Shown here: positions 20,453-29,311 of the stretch, piece after piece
How positions within the stretch are numbered: the first letter of the stretch is position 1
How the letters are laid out: the number at the start of each line of letters is the position of its first letter
From: JABFSM01 sp963762545
Lineage (GTDB): Bacteria; Gemmatimonadota; Gemmatimonadetes; Gemmatimonadales; GWC2-71-9
Assembly: GCA_963762545.1 (NCBI GenBank)
Contig: CAVXLC010000003.1
Location: forward strand, 1-64,000
Length of the DNA: 64,000 bases
Direction of reading: 5' to 3'
Notes under the pieces: model-generated
The model's input: the letters and a program-made list of their open reading frames with translations, nothing else
Databases searched by the model: none
Told to the model about the DNA's origin: nothing
Translations under genes and position numbers: made by a program

Positions 20453-21673
20453 TCAGAGCTTCGCCGCGGTCACGAGCGCGCGAACCCGCGAGGTCTCTTC
20501 CCAGGGAAAGAGCTGGACCGTGCGCCCGAACACCCGGGCCCGCCGGGGCTTCCGCCCGAAATGCCCGTACGCCGCGGTGGGGCTGTAGAGCGGGCGCTTC
20601 AGGTGCAGCGCGTCGATGATGCCCTTGGGCGTCAGGTCGAACACCTCGCGCACCACCTCCTCGAGCCGGGCGTCCTTGATGACGCCGGTCCCGAACGTAT
20701 CCACCATGATCGAGACCGGCTCGGCGACGCCGATCGCGTAGGCCACCTGCACCTCGCAGCGGCGGGCCAGCCGGGCCTCGACGATGTTCTTGGCCACCCA
20801 GCGCGCGGCGTAGGCCGCCGAGCGGTCCACCTTGGACGGGTCCTTGCCGCTGAACGCCCCGCCGCCGTGCCGCGCCATGCCGCCGTAGGTATCCACGATG
20901 ATCTTCCGGCCGGTGAGTCCCGCGTCGCCGTGGGGCCCGCCGATGACGAAGCGTCCGGTGGGATTGACCAGGAACTTGGTGCGCCGCGATTCGAAGCCCA
21001 TGGCCTCGAGAACCGGGCGGATCACCTCGGACACCATGGTGGCCTTGATGGTGCCCTGTTTCAGCTCGCGGCGCCCCACCCGCTCGGCGTGCTGGGTCGA
21101 GAGCACCACGGTGCGCACCGCCACCGGCCGGTCGCCCTCGTATTCCACCGACACCTGGGTCTTGCCGTCGGGACGGAGCCACTCGATGGCCGGCCCGAAC
21201 CGCCCCTTGCGCACCGCGGCGAGCCGCTCGGCCATCCGGTGCGCCAGCACGATGGGCAGCGGCATCCGCTCCCGGGTTTCCCGGGTGGCGTAGCCGAACA
21301 TCATGCCCTGGTCGCCGGCGCCCTGCTCCTTCGACTTGTTTGCATTGACGCCCCGGGCGATGTCGGGCGACTGCCGGTCGATCGAGGTGAGCACCGCGAT
21401 GGTCCGCCCGTCGAAGCCGTAGGAGGCGTCGGTATAGCCGATGCCCGCCACCGTCTCCCGCACGATGTCCGGAATGTGCACGTAGGTCGTGGTCGTGATT
21501 TCGCCGGCGACGATCGCCATGCCGGTGGTGACCAGCGTTTCACACGCGACGCGCCCGGCCGGGTCCCGCGCGAGGATCGCGTCGAGTACCGCGTCGGAGA
21601 TCTGGTCGGCGACCTTGTCGGGATGGCCTTCGGTGACGGATTCGGATGTAAAAACGTGCCGCTTGACGGCCAT
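20453..21673 (-). CDS. metK: S-adenosylmethionine synthetase
   Basis: Makes SAM from methionine and ATP. All three signature regions are present in 406 residues: TEGHPDKVADQISDAVLDA near the N-terminus, GAGDQGMMFGYAT, and GGGAFSGKDPSKVDRSAAYA. The C-terminus (YGHFGR) is typical. It lies 21 bases downstream of ptsI and would supply SAM for methyltransferases generally. Confidence 0.97.
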   Translation of the reverse strand: MAVKRHVFTSESVTEGHPDKVADQISDAVLDAILARDPAGRVACETLVTTGMAIVAGEITTTTYVHIPDIVRETVAGIGYTDASYGFDGRTIAVLTSIDRQSPDIARGVNANKSKEQGAGDQGMMFGYATRETRERMPLPIVLAHRMAERLAAVRKGRFGPAIEWLRPDGKTQVSVEYEGDRPVAVRTVVLSTQHAERVGRRELKQGTIKATMVSEVIRPVLEAMGFESRRTKFLVNPTGRFVIGGPHGDAGLTGRKIIVDTYGGMARHGGGAFSGKDPSKVDRSAAYAARWVAKNIVEARLARRCEVQVAYAIGVAEPVSIMVDTFGTGVIKDARLEEVVREVFDLTPKGIIDALHLKRPLYSPTAAYGHFGRKPRRARVFGRTVQLFPWEETSRVRALVTAAKL

Positions 21674-21694
21674 GAAGGCTCTGGAGAGTGAGAG

Positions 21695-23503
21695 TTATGG
21701 GGTCAAACTAGCCCCGCTGCTTCGCCCCGGCAACGTGCCCTGCGGGTCGATCAGGCGGAGATCGATGACCGGTCGCACCGCCTCGCGCAGAATCGCGGCG
21801 ACCTCGTCCGGACCGGGCGCGTCGAGCGCCGCCGTCGCCGCCTCGCGGGCCAGCGCCAGCGGCACCTTGCGCACCAGCCACTTGATCAGGGGCAGCGTGG
21901 GCGGCGAGATCGAGAGCGTGGTGAACCCCATGCCCAGCAGCAGCACCGCGAAGAGGGGCTCCGAGGCCATCTCGCCGCAGATGCTGACCGGGATGTTCGC
22001 GGCGCGGCCCGCGGCCAGGACGTCCCGGAGCATCCGGAGGATGGCGGGATCGTGCGGCGTGAAGCGGGACGCGAGGTGGGCGTTGCCGCGGTCGACCGCG
22101 AGGGTGTACTGGGTCAGGTCGTTGGTGCCGATGCTGAAGAAGGAGCTGACCCGGGCCAGCCGGTCGGCGATGATCACCGCCGCGGGCGTCTCCACCATGG
22201 CGCCGACCGGCAGGTCCCGGGCCGCGCGGATGCCGGCGCGCTCGAGGTCCCGCGCCTCCTCGCGCAGCATCTCCCGGGCCCGCTCCACTTCCTCGACCCG
22301 GGTGATCAGCGGCAGCATGATCTGCACCTTCTTCTCCGCCGCGGCGCGGAGGATGGCCCGGAGCTGGGGCCGGAAGATTTCCGGCTGGTCGAGGCAGACC
22401 CGGATCGAGCGCCAGCCCAGGAACGGATTGGCCTCGGAGGGCGCGGCGAACGCGGCGGGGAACTTGTCTCCGCCGAGATCGTAGGTGCGGATCACCACCG
22501 TCTGGTCGCCGAAGGCGGCGGTCACCCGGCGGAAGTATTCCACCTGTTCGTCTTCGCCGGGCAGGTGGCTCCGCCCGGTGACCATGAACTCGGTGCGGAG
22601 CAGGCCGACGCCCTGCGCGCCGTAGCGCACCGCCATGTCGATCTCGTCGGGGAGATCGACGTTGCCCATCAGGGTCACCGCCTGACCGTCGGGCGTGACG
22701 CTGGGCTGCCGGACCGCGCTCTCCAGCTCCAGGTCCAGCTTGTGCCGGCGATTGGCGGTGACCTGCGCCAGCTCCAGCTCCGCGACGGTCGGCTCGATGA
22801 CGATGGTGCCGGTGCTGCCGTCCAGCAGCACCACGTCGCCGTCGCGGATCGCCGCGACGGCGCCCGACACCCCCATGACGCAGGGAATGCCCAGCGAGTG
22901 GGCCAGGATGGCGGCGTGCGAGGTGCGGGTGCCCTCTTCGCTCAGCAGGCCGACCAGCTGGTCCCGGTCGAGCTGCACCGTGAGGCCGGGGAACAGCTCG
23001 TGCGCCACGATGATGACGTGGCGGTGATCGGGCATGCCGAAGAGCTCGTCGTCGGGGTGCCCGACCAGGTGGCGCAGCACCCGCAGCTGGGTGGCGAGCA
23101 GGTCGGACAGCCGCTCCCGCAGCCGCGTGTTGCCGGTGCCGCCCCACTTGGCCCGCAGCTCGAGGGCCTTGAACTCGTAGGCCGTTTCGGCGCTGAAGTA
23201 GTTGTTGCGGATGAGGCTGACGACTTCGGCCAGGAACTCGGGGTCCTGCACCATCATGATCTGGGCCTCGAAGATCCGGCTCTCCTCCAGGCCGGCCCGC
23301 TCCAGCACCCGCTCCCGCAGCCGGTCCAGCGAATCCACCACCGCGCCCACCGCCTCGTGGAGCCGGGCCACCTCGGCGTCGGTCTCGTCGGGCTTGACCC
23401 AGCGATCCGCCACCGAGGGAAACTTCCAGTCCAGCACCACCGCGGGCGCATAGGCCAGGCCGGGCGAGACGCCCACGCCGCGCAGGGTGCGGTGCGCGGT
23501 CAC
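21695..23503 (-). CDS. ptsI: PTS enzyme I (phosphoenolpyruvate-protein phosphotransferase)
   Basis: First step of the PTS: takes phosphate from PEP and passes it to HPr. GTG 23503 overlaps the ptsH stop (GTGA). The 602 residues include the active-site block EGTRTSHAAILA with His196, the PEP-binding GVGLLRTEFM and MLPLITRVEEVERAREML, and the C-terminal FSIGTNDLTQYTL with Cys in SICGEMA. Slightly longer than the E. coli enzyme (575). It sits in the same operon as HPr and a full EII set. Confidence 0.95.
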   Translation of the reverse strand: MTAHRTLRGVGVSPGLAYAPAVVLDWKFPSVADRWVKPDETDAEVARLHEAVGAVVDSLDRLRERVLERAGLEESRIFEAQIMMVQDPEFLAEVVSLIRNNYFSAETAYEFKALELRAKWGGTGNTRLRERLSDLLATQLRVLRHLVGHPDDELFGMPDHRHVIIVAHELFPGLTVQLDRDQLVGLLSEEGTRTSHAAILAHSLGIPCVMGVSGAVAAIRDGDVVLLDGSTGTIVIEPTVAELELAQVTANRRHKLDLELESAVRQPSVTPDGQAVTLMGNVDLPDEIDMAVRYGAQGVGLLRTEFMVTGRSHLPGEDEQVEYFRRVTAAFGDQTVVIRTYDLGGDKFPAAFAAPSEANPFLGWRSIRVCLDQPEIFRPQLRAILRAAAEKKVQIMLPLITRVEEVERAREMLREEARDLERAGIRAARDLPVGAMVETPAAVIIADRLARVSSFFSIGTNDLTQYTLAVDRGNAHLASRFTPHDPAILRMLRDVLAAGRAANIPVSICGEMASEPLFAVLLLGMGFTTLSISPPTLPLIKWLVRKVPLALAREAATAALDAPGPDEVAAILREAVRPVIDLRLIDPQGTLPGRSSGASLTP

Positions 23504-23778
23504 GTTTCCCCGAATCCGGTGGCGATGAGCTCCACGATGGCCGCCAGGGCGGATTCCTCGTCGGCGCCGTCGGCCCGCACCCCGATGGTGCTGCCGCACT
23601 CGGCCGCGAGCATCATCACGCCCATGATGCTCTTGCCGTTGACCGGGACGCCGTCCTTGACCAGGTGGATCTCGGACTCGAAGTTGCTGGCCAGCCGCAC
23701 CAGCTGCGCCGCGGGGCGGGCATGGAGCCCGAGCGAGTTGACCACCTTCGCCTCGCACTCGATCACGCGGCACTCCAT
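23500..23778 (-). CDS. ptsH: HPr phosphocarrier protein
   Basis: 92 residues. His19 in SLGLHARPA is the site phosphorylated by enzyme I, and Ser50 in NGKSIMGVMML is the regulatory site for HPr kinase, which is encoded four genes upstream of EIID. The start at ATG 23778 overlaps the EIID gene by 16 bases. The presence of both sites supports carbon-status signalling as well as transport. Confidence 0.95.
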   Translation of the reverse strand: MECRVIECEAKVVNSLGLHARPAAQLVRLASNFESEIHLVKDGVPVNGKSIMGVMMLAAECGSTIGVRADGADEESALAAIVELIATGFGET

Positions 23779-24494
23779 CGCCAGAGGAGAGTGAGCACGG
23801 CGGCGCCCACGGTGAGCGCCGGCGCCGACAGCGGCCGCCGGATGGTGAGCGCGCCCAGCAGGGCCGCGCCGGCCACCACCAGGACGGTGGCGCGGAGCGG
23901 CTGGCCGGTGCCCCGGAGCAGCCAGGCCGCCACCAGCGGGACCGCCGCGCCCACCAGCACCGCGGCCACGTCGCCGGCCCGGGGCGCCGCGCGGGGCAGC
24001 CACGATTCGCTGATCGCGTGGGCCACCCGGAGGCCGTGGGCCAGCCCCACCGTGAGGCCCCACCAGGTGACCAGCACCCGCAGCACGTTGTAGCCCGCCA
24101 CGCAGAGCGCCACCGCGCCTAACCCGCCGCCCAGCGCCAGCGCGATCAGGGCCAGGCCCATCGTGGCCGGCACGATGCCGGCCCAGAAGAGCTGATCCCC
24201 CAGCGCGCCCAGCGGTCCGGAGAGCGCCGTCCGGAGCCGGAGGATCCGCTCGCCGGGCTCCTCGTCCAGCTCCGCCCGGGCCAGCGCGCCGACCGCGGCG
24301 CCCGCCAGGAACGGGTGGGCGTTGAAATACTGCGCCGAGCGGGCCCGGGCCGCCCGGGCCCGCTCGGGATACGGCGCCAGCGGCTCCAGCAGCGGCTCCA
24401 TGGCCACCGCGATCCCGATCCCCTGCATCCGCTCGTAGGTCCACGACGCCTGGAGCGCCGCCAGGCGCAGCAGGGCCCGCGCCCGTCCGATCAT
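23763..24494 (-). CDS. PTS mannose-family EIID membrane component
   Basis: 243 residues; typical start SWTYERMQGIGIAVAMEPLL and the motif AQYFNAHPFLAGAAVGALAR. The central LSGPLGALGDQLFWAGIVPA and several TM helices in the C-terminal half fit ManZ/EIID, although it is shorter than E. coli ManZ. With EIIC it forms the sugar channel. ATG 24494 overlaps the EIIC stop. Confidence 0.88.
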   Translation of the reverse strand: MIGRARALLRLAALQASWTYERMQGIGIAVAMEPLLEPLAPYPERARAARARSAQYFNAHPFLAGAAVGALARAELDEEPGERILRLRTALSGPLGALGDQLFWAGIVPATMGLALIALALGGGLGAVALCVAGYNVLRVLVTWWGLTVGLAHGLRVAHAISESWLPRAAPRAGDVAAVLVGAAVPLVAAWLLRGTGQPLRATVLVVAGAALLGALTIRRPLSAPALTVGAAVLTLLWRWSAA

Positions 24495-25162
24495 CGCAGC
24501 GCCAGCACGAGCACGCCCAGCGCCATGCCCCCCGCGAACCAGGCGATCCGCCGGACGGTGCCGGCCCGCCGCAGCGCGCCGCCGATCGCGGCGACGAACC
24601 CGCCCGCGATGGTCACGATGGTGAGCGCCCGCGCCGTGGCCAGGTCGAAGTGCGGCACCCGGGCGAGCGCGGTCGCGACCCCGATCCCCAGCGCGGCGAG
24701 GGCGCCGCTGCGCAGCAGGTCGGCGATCAGGCCGGCCAGATGGACCCGCCGCGCCACGCCGGCGTCGCCCCGGTCCAGCGCCGGCGCCGTGCGGCGCAGG
24801 GCCCACGCCGTCACCCGGCGGTGCGCCACCACGCTCACGCCGCCGACCTGGGCCAGCAGCAGGCCGAGCAGCACCGCCGGTCCCAGCGCGGTGACCCACG
24901 GCTGGTGGGCCGCCATGACCGCCGCCGCGACGCTGGCCGCCCCGTAGTCGGGGTAGCGCGAGGCGCCGATCGGCAGCACATCGAGCGCGAAGAGCTCGAG
25001 CGCGGCGCCGACCCGGAGCCCCGCGCCGGGATCGCCCAGGATGACTCCCGCCACCGCGCCCGCCACCAGCGGCCGGTTGAGCAGCGCCTGGAGCACGCTG
25101 GCCAGATCCAGCCCGGCCACGATGGCCCAGAGCACCAGCGCCGTGAGGGTCGGGTCGCTCAT
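24491..25162 (-). CDS. PTS mannose/sorbose-family EIIC membrane component
   Basis: 223 residues with about seven hydrophobic segments. The block LNRPLVAGAVAGVILGDPGA, followed by VGAALELFALDVLPIGAS and PDYGAASVAAA, is the EIIC-Man pattern. It is somewhat shorter than E. coli ManY. Co-occurs with EIID and overlaps both flanking genes by 4 bases. Sugar specificity is unknown. Confidence 0.85.
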   Translation of the reverse strand: MSDPTLTALVLWAIVAGLDLASVLQALLNRPLVAGAVAGVILGDPGAGLRVGAALELFALDVLPIGASRYPDYGAASVAAAVMAAHQPWVTALGPAVLLGLLLAQVGGVSVVAHRRVTAWALRRTAPALDRGDAGVARRVHLAGLIADLLRSGALAALGIGVATALARVPHFDLATARALTIVTIAGGFVAAIGGALRRAGTVRRIAWFAGGMALGVLVLALR

Positions 25163-25635
25163 CCCAGATCCTTGAGCGGCACCGGGCGCGAGGTGGGCAC
25201 ATCCTGCGCGCTGACCTCGAGACCCCGTTCCGCCATGCGCTCCAGCAGCGAGAGCTCCTCGTCGGAGAGATAGAGGTAGCGGAGCCGCTCCCGCCGCCCC
25301 GGCCCCGCGTGGATGCCGCCCAGATTGAGCCGCCGGAGCCCGCCCGGCGCGCGCCGGAGCAGCTCGGCCGCCGTGCCGATGGTGCCCACCAGCACCAGCA
25401 CCCGCTCGCGGCCCGCCTCCCACGCCGGCAGCCGGGGCGCGGCTTCCACCGCGTTGACGAACTCCATGGCGATTTCCGGCGGCGCAGCCATGCGGTACAG
25501 CTCCTGTTCCCACGGACTCTGGCGCACCTCGTCGTCCACCAGCACGATCCGGTTGAGATCGAGCGGCCGGCCCCACCCCACCACCACCTGCCCATGCACC
25601 AGGCGATCGTCCACCCGGCAAAGCACGATCGGCAT
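25159..25635 (-). CDS. PTS mannose/sorbose-family EIIB
   Basis: Cytoplasmic phosphocarrier of 158 residues. The N-terminal CRVDDRLVHGQVVVGW places the active His at residue 14, and NRIVLVDDEV is a family block. It receives phosphate from EIIA and phosphorylates the incoming sugar. The start shares one base with the EIIA stop (TGATG). Confidence 0.92.
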   Translation of the reverse strand: MPIVLCRVDDRLVHGQVVVGWGRPLDLNRIVLVDDEVRQSPWEQELYRMAAPPEIAMEFVNAVEAAPRLPAWEAGRERVLVLVGTIGTAAELLRRAPGGLRRLNLGGIHAGPGRRERLRYLYLSDEELSLLERMAERGLEVSAQDVPTSRPVPLKDLG

Positions 25636-26009
25636 CAGCGCTGGGCGATCGACTTGGCGCCCGATTCCGCGACCCGCCGGGCCACCTCGGCCACGGGCTC
25701 GTCGCGGTGGAACAGAAAGTCGAGCAGCATGGCCAGGTTGACGCCGGTCACCACCTTGATGTCCGGCCGCAGGGCCAGCCGCCGCATCGCGGCGATCATG
25801 CAGCTCCCGCTCGGCATGTCCACGAACACGATGGCGGCCCGGTCTCCCACCGCGTCCACCACCCGCTCCTCGAGCCCGTCGCGGTCGGCGCCGGCGTTCG
25901 AGACCGCCGCCAGCACGCCGTGGATGCCGGTGATCTCCTCCGCGGCGGCCACCAGGGCGGCGCCGACCCCGCCATGGCCCACCACCACGCCGCGCAGCTC
26001 GCCGCTCAT
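25635..26009 (-). CDS. PTS mannose-family EIIA
   Basis: 124 residues with the EIIA-Man fold: GVVVGHGGVGAALVAAAEEI (active His12), FVDMPSGSCMIAAMRRLA and VVTGVNLAMLLDFLF. It accepts phosphate from HPr. Unlike E. coli ManX it is not fused to EIIB. ATG 26009 overlaps the hprK stop. Single-domain EIIA-Man proteins next to hprK are known from Deltaproteobacteria, where a regulatory role has been proposed. Confidence 0.92.
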   Translation of the reverse strand: MSGELRGVVVGHGGVGAALVAAAEEITGIHGVLAAVSNAGADRDGLEERVVDAVGDRAAIVFVDMPSGSCMIAAMRRLALRPDIKVVTGVNLAMLLDFLFHRDEPVAEVARRVAESGAKSIAQR

Positions 26010-26971
26010 TCGTAGTCTTCCTGCAGGTATTCCCGGAGTCCCCGCTGCTCCATCATCCGCTTGATCAGCCGGTCGTTGAACGCGGTCGCGACGTCCAGCC
26101 CCGTCATGCGGAGCAGGTGCGCCATCGCCACGACTTCGGAGATCACGGTGAGATTCTTGCCCGGGTTGAGCCCCACGATCACCTTGGGCACCACGACGTC
26201 GAGGATGGAGGCCTCCTGGCGCACCAGCCCGGTGCGCTCCACGTCCTTGGCCTTTTCCCAGTCCTCGAGCTGCACCACCACCTCGATGCGCTTCTGTTGC
26301 CGCACCGAGCGGACCCCGAAGAGCGCCTTCACGTCGATCAGGCCGATGCCCCGGATTTCCATGTGGTGGGCCGCCAGCTCGTGCCCCTGGCCGATCAGCA
26401 CGTCGTTGCCCTTGCGGGCCACCAGCACCAGGTCGTCCGCGACGAGCCGGTGGCCCCGCTCCACCAGGTCGAGCACGCATTCGCTCTTGCCGATGCCGGA
26501 CCGCCCGGTGAACAGCAGGCCCACCCCGTACACGTCGGCGAGCGAGCCGTGCAGGGTGGTCCGCGGCGCGAACGCGTCTTCCAGGATCGGCTTGATCCGC
26601 CGGTAGAACTCCGCGGTCTTGAGCTTGGTGCGCAGGACCGGGACGCTGCGCTGCCGCGCCAGCTCGATCAGCCGGGGCGGCACCTCCTGCCCCTTGGTGA
26701 TGAACACGCAGGGCAGCTCGAAGCTGAAGAAGGTCTCGAGGGCGCGCTGGCGGGCGTCCTCGTCGAGGGAGTGGAGGTAGGACACTTCGGTCTCGCCCAG
26801 CACGTGCAGCCGGCCCGGCACGAACCGGCCGGTATAGCCGGCCAGGACCAGGCCGGGGCTCGCGACGTCCGGTTCGGGGAGCGGCCGGTCCAGGCCCTGC
26901 TCTCCGGTGAGCGATTCGAGCTGGAGCGGGTCGCCTCGCCGGGCCAGCAGGTCGCGGGGGCGCAGGCTCAG
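26006..26971 (-). CDS. hprK: HPr kinase/phosphorylase, apparent CTG start
   Basis: Phosphorylates and dephosphorylates HPr at Ser in response to ATP, Pi and metabolites. The C-terminal kinase has the P-loop GRSGIGKSE, then HRLVADDLVL and the family signature EIRGIGLIDVKALFG. The N-terminal domain aligns from SLRPRDLLARRGDPLQLESL. No ATG, GTG or TTG exists in frame near that point. The CTG at 26969-26971, which overlaps the hpf stop as CTGA, gives 321 residues, the normal length. A missing or extra base upstream is the alternative. Confidence 0.9.
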   Translation of the reverse strand: MSLRPRDLLARRGDPLQLESLTGEQGLDRPLPEPDVASPGLVLAGYTGRFVPGRLHVLGETEVSYLHSLDEDARQRALETFFSFELPCVFITKGQEVPPRLIELARQRSVPVLRTKLKTAEFYRRIKPILEDAFAPRTTLHGSLADVYGVGLLFTGRSGIGKSECVLDLVERGHRLVADDLVLVARKGNDVLIGQGHELAAHHMEIRGIGLIDVKALFGVRSVRQQKRIEVVVQLEDWEKAKDVERTGLVRQEASILDVVVPKVIVGLNPGKNLTVISEVVAMAHLLRMTGLDVATAFNDRLIKRMMEQRGLREYLQEDYE

Positions 26972-27288
26972 GTATCCCGCGTGGAGGCCCGGCGGGCGCG
27001 GACCCGGGGGCGGGCCGCCTTCGCGAGCTGGGGCCGGAGCTTCGCTTCGGCGCGGTCCAGCGCGGTCCGGTGATCGGGGCCTTCGCCGAGGCCGATCAGC
27101 ACCTTGCGGCCCCGGGCCTGGAGGCGAATCTCGACCTGATAGGTGCCGGGCCGGGCGTCGGTCTCGAACAGCACGGTGGCGGCGAGCGTGTGGGGCGACA
27201 TCTTCTCCAGGCGCCCGGCCACCGCCAGGGCCCGCTCCCGCAGGTTCTCGGTGACCTCGCAGTGCCGGGCGCTGATGGTGATCTGCAT
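26968..27288 (-). CDS. hpf: Ribosome hibernation-promoting factor, short form
   Basis: 106 residues of the S30AE/HPF domain: QITISARHCEVTENLRERAL, EKMSPHTLAATVLFETDAR and GEGPDHRTALDRAEAKLRPQ. The long-form C-terminal dimerisation domain is absent and the tail is basic (RPRVRARRASTRD). It would bind the 30S decoding centre in stationary phase. The order hpf-hprK-EIIA is often conserved in PTS-regulatory operons. Confidence 0.9.
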   Translation of the reverse strand: MQITISARHCEVTENLRERALAVAGRLEKMSPHTLAATVLFETDARPGTYQVEIRLQARGRKVLIGLGEGPDHRTALDRAEAKLRPQLAKAARPRVRARRASTRDT

Positions 27289-27315
27289 CGCATTCTCCGG
27301 AAGACGTGACGCGGG

Positions 27316-28426
27316 TTAACCCGCGATGAGTTCGACGAGATGGGCCTCGGTGGCCGCCGCGGCGTCGTCCCAGCTCCAGGCGCAGGCATGGGCCCGCGCC
27401 GCCTGGCCGAGGCGGGCCACCAGAGCCGGAGCGCCGGCCAGCTCCAGCATGCGCGCCGCCAGCGCCGGCGCATCGCCGTGCGGCACCAGGTACCCGGTGA
27501 GCGCCGTCCCGCACCGAATCGCGGAGACCCGGGCTGTTCGACGCGAGCGACGGAGTCCCGCACGCCGCCGCCTCGATCACCGTGAGCCCCCAGCCTTCCT
27601 TCGGGCTGGGGAACAGATTGGCCCAGGCGCTCCGGAACAGGTCCCGCTTCCGCGCCTCGGACACGAATCCGTGGAACCGCACCGCGGCGGCCAGGCCAAG
27701 CGCTTCCGCCAGCCGGGTCAGCCGGGGCGCGTCGTCTCCCGAGCCGGCGATGTCCAGCGAGAGCTCGGGCCGCTCCCGGCGGGCCAGCGCCAGGGCCCGC
27801 AGCGCCACCTCGACCCCCTTGTAGCGCTTCAGACGACCAACATATAAGAAGGTCGGCGACAGGGCCCGGTCAAGCCCGGAGGCCGGCGGGTACGAGCCGC
27901 AGTCGATGCCGGGATGGATGACCCGGATCCGGCCGGCCGGGACGCCGCGCGCCACCAGGTCGTCCCGGGTGCTCTCGCTGATGGCGTGGAACCCGGCCCG
28001 CCGGTACACCCGCGGAATCGGCCGCTCCGCCAGCGCCACGATCGCCGCGACCGGAAACGGCGCCTCCTGGAAGGCGGTGGTCCCGAAGAGATGGGGAACG
28101 ACGGCGCAGAACGGGAGCCGGGTCATGCCGGCAAGGTAGAGGGGCAGCTTGTTGATGTCCTCGAGCACCAGGTCCCACGGCTCCCGCGCGAGCGCGGCCC
28201 GGACCGCGCCGCGCCCCCGCGCGGCAAAGCTGTAGCGCCCGCCGTGCCGCTCGACCGACACGCCCTGCACCGTCGCCGTCCCGGGGGCCCCGGGCCAGCC
28301 GGAGCAGATCAGGTGCACGGTGTGCCCCCGGTCCGCCAGGCGCCGCAACAGCTCGAACAGGTGCAGCTCCGCGCCCCCCGCGTGCGGGTTCTCGAGGTCC
28401 TGCCAGTTCACCGCCAGGATCTTCAC
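27316..28426 (-). CDS. GT4-family glycosyltransferase, one frameshift
   Basis: GTG 28426 overlaps the nusB stop. N-terminal donor/acceptor loop NWQDLENPHAGGAELHLFEL is typical of GT4. The C-terminal domain has FLYVGRLKRYKGVEVALRAL, FHGFVSEARKRDLF and the E-x7-E block FPSPKEGWGLTVIEAAACGT. A one-base insertion near 27520 shifts the frame; the tail resumes as LTGYLVPHGDAPALAARML and ends ELIAG at TAA 27316, giving about 370 residues. Substrates unknown. The stop lies inside a 14-base perfect palindrome (27311-27324). Confidence 0.82.
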
Positions 28427-28839
28427 AGGCGTCCCAGCGAGCGGGCCACGGCATCGAGCACGCCGTTGACGAAGGCCGCCGATTGCGGGCTCCCGAAGCG
28501 GTGCGCCAGCCAGAGCGCCTCGTCGATCGCCACCTTGGGCGGCACCCGCCGGTCCAGCAGCTCCGACACGGCCAGCCGCAGGATGTTCCGGTCCACCACG
28601 GCCAGCCGTTCCAGCCGCCAGTGCCGGGCCGACTCGGCGTAGGTCGCGTCCAGCTCGTCGCAGCGGTCGATCACCCCGCCGGCCAGGGCCACCGCCTGCT
28701 CCAGCACCACCGGCCCCGGCCGGGTGAGCCGGGCCAGCCCGGGCAGCAGTGAATCCAGTGAAGGCCGTCCGTCGGTTTCCCAGGCGTAGAGCAGCTGCAG
28801 CGCGCGGGCCCGGGCCCGGGTTTCCGGTCGGATGGTCAT
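28423..28839 (-). CDS. nusB: Transcription antitermination factor NusB
   Basis: 138 residues, all helical; RARALQLLYAWE at the start and VVDRNILRLAVSELL then PPKVAIDEALWLAHRFG are family blocks. Binds boxA RNA with NusE in rRNA antitermination. The start overlaps ribH (ATGA); ribH-nusB adjacency is very common in bacteria. Confidence 0.95.
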   Translation of the reverse strand: MTIRPETRARARALQLLYAWETDGRPSLDSLLPGLARLTRPGPVVLEQAVALAGGVIDRCDELDATYAESARHWRLERLAVVDRNILRLAVSELLDRRVPPKVAIDEALWLAHRFGSPQSAAFVNGVLDAVARSLGRL

Positions 28840-29303
28840 CCGCGCCGGATCTGCCGCAGGACGTCGGCGGTGCGGATGGCCGCCTCGGCCGCCTCGAACC
28901 CCTTGTCGCCGGCGGCGCCGCCGGCCCGGGCCAGCGCCTGCTCCATCGTATCCACCGTGAGCAGGCCGAACCCGATCGGGAGCGCGTGCGTCGCCGCCAG
29001 CGTGCCCAGCGCGCGCGACGCTTCCCCGGCGACGAAATCGAAGTGCGGGGTCTCGCCGCGCACCACGACGCCCAGGGCCACCAGCGCGGCGTAGCGTCCC
29101 GTCCCCGCCAGGGCCGCGGCCGCGCTGCCCAGCTCGAAGGCGCCCGGCACCCACACCACCTCGACATCGGCCGCGGCGATGCCCGCCTCGGCGATGCACC
29201 GGCGGGCGCCCTCGAGCAGGCGCGTGGTGACACGCTCGTGGTACCGGCTCACCACGATGCCGATGCGCCCCACCGGGGTCAGGTGCCCGCTGATCTCCGC
29301 CAC
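28836..29303 (-). CDS. ribH: 6,7-dimethyl-8-ribityllumazine synthase
   Basis: Condenses the ribityl pyrimidine with dihydroxybutanone phosphate. 155 residues with VSRYHERVTTRLLEGA, WVPGAFELGSAAAAL and the catalytic region VVVRGETPHFDFVAGEA (His88). GTG 29303 is preferred, 8 bases after the ribBA stop. Forms icosahedral or pentameric assemblies in other bacteria. Confidence 0.95.
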   Translation of the reverse strand: MAEISGHLTPVGRIGIVVSRYHERVTTRLLEGARRCIAEAGIAAADVEVVWVPGAFELGSAAAALAGTGRYAALVALGVVVRGETPHFDFVAGEASRALGTLAATHALPIGFGLLTVDTMEQALARAGGAAGDKGFEAAEAAIRTADVLRQIRRG

Positions 29304-29311
29304 GGCGTCGC

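Noticed and set aside
27311..27324. Perfect palindrome GCGGGTTAACCCGC at the end of the GT4 gene as a terminator
   Set aside because: It has no loop or T-tract and includes the stop codon; hpf follows immediately and probably shares the transcript. Left only as a remark.
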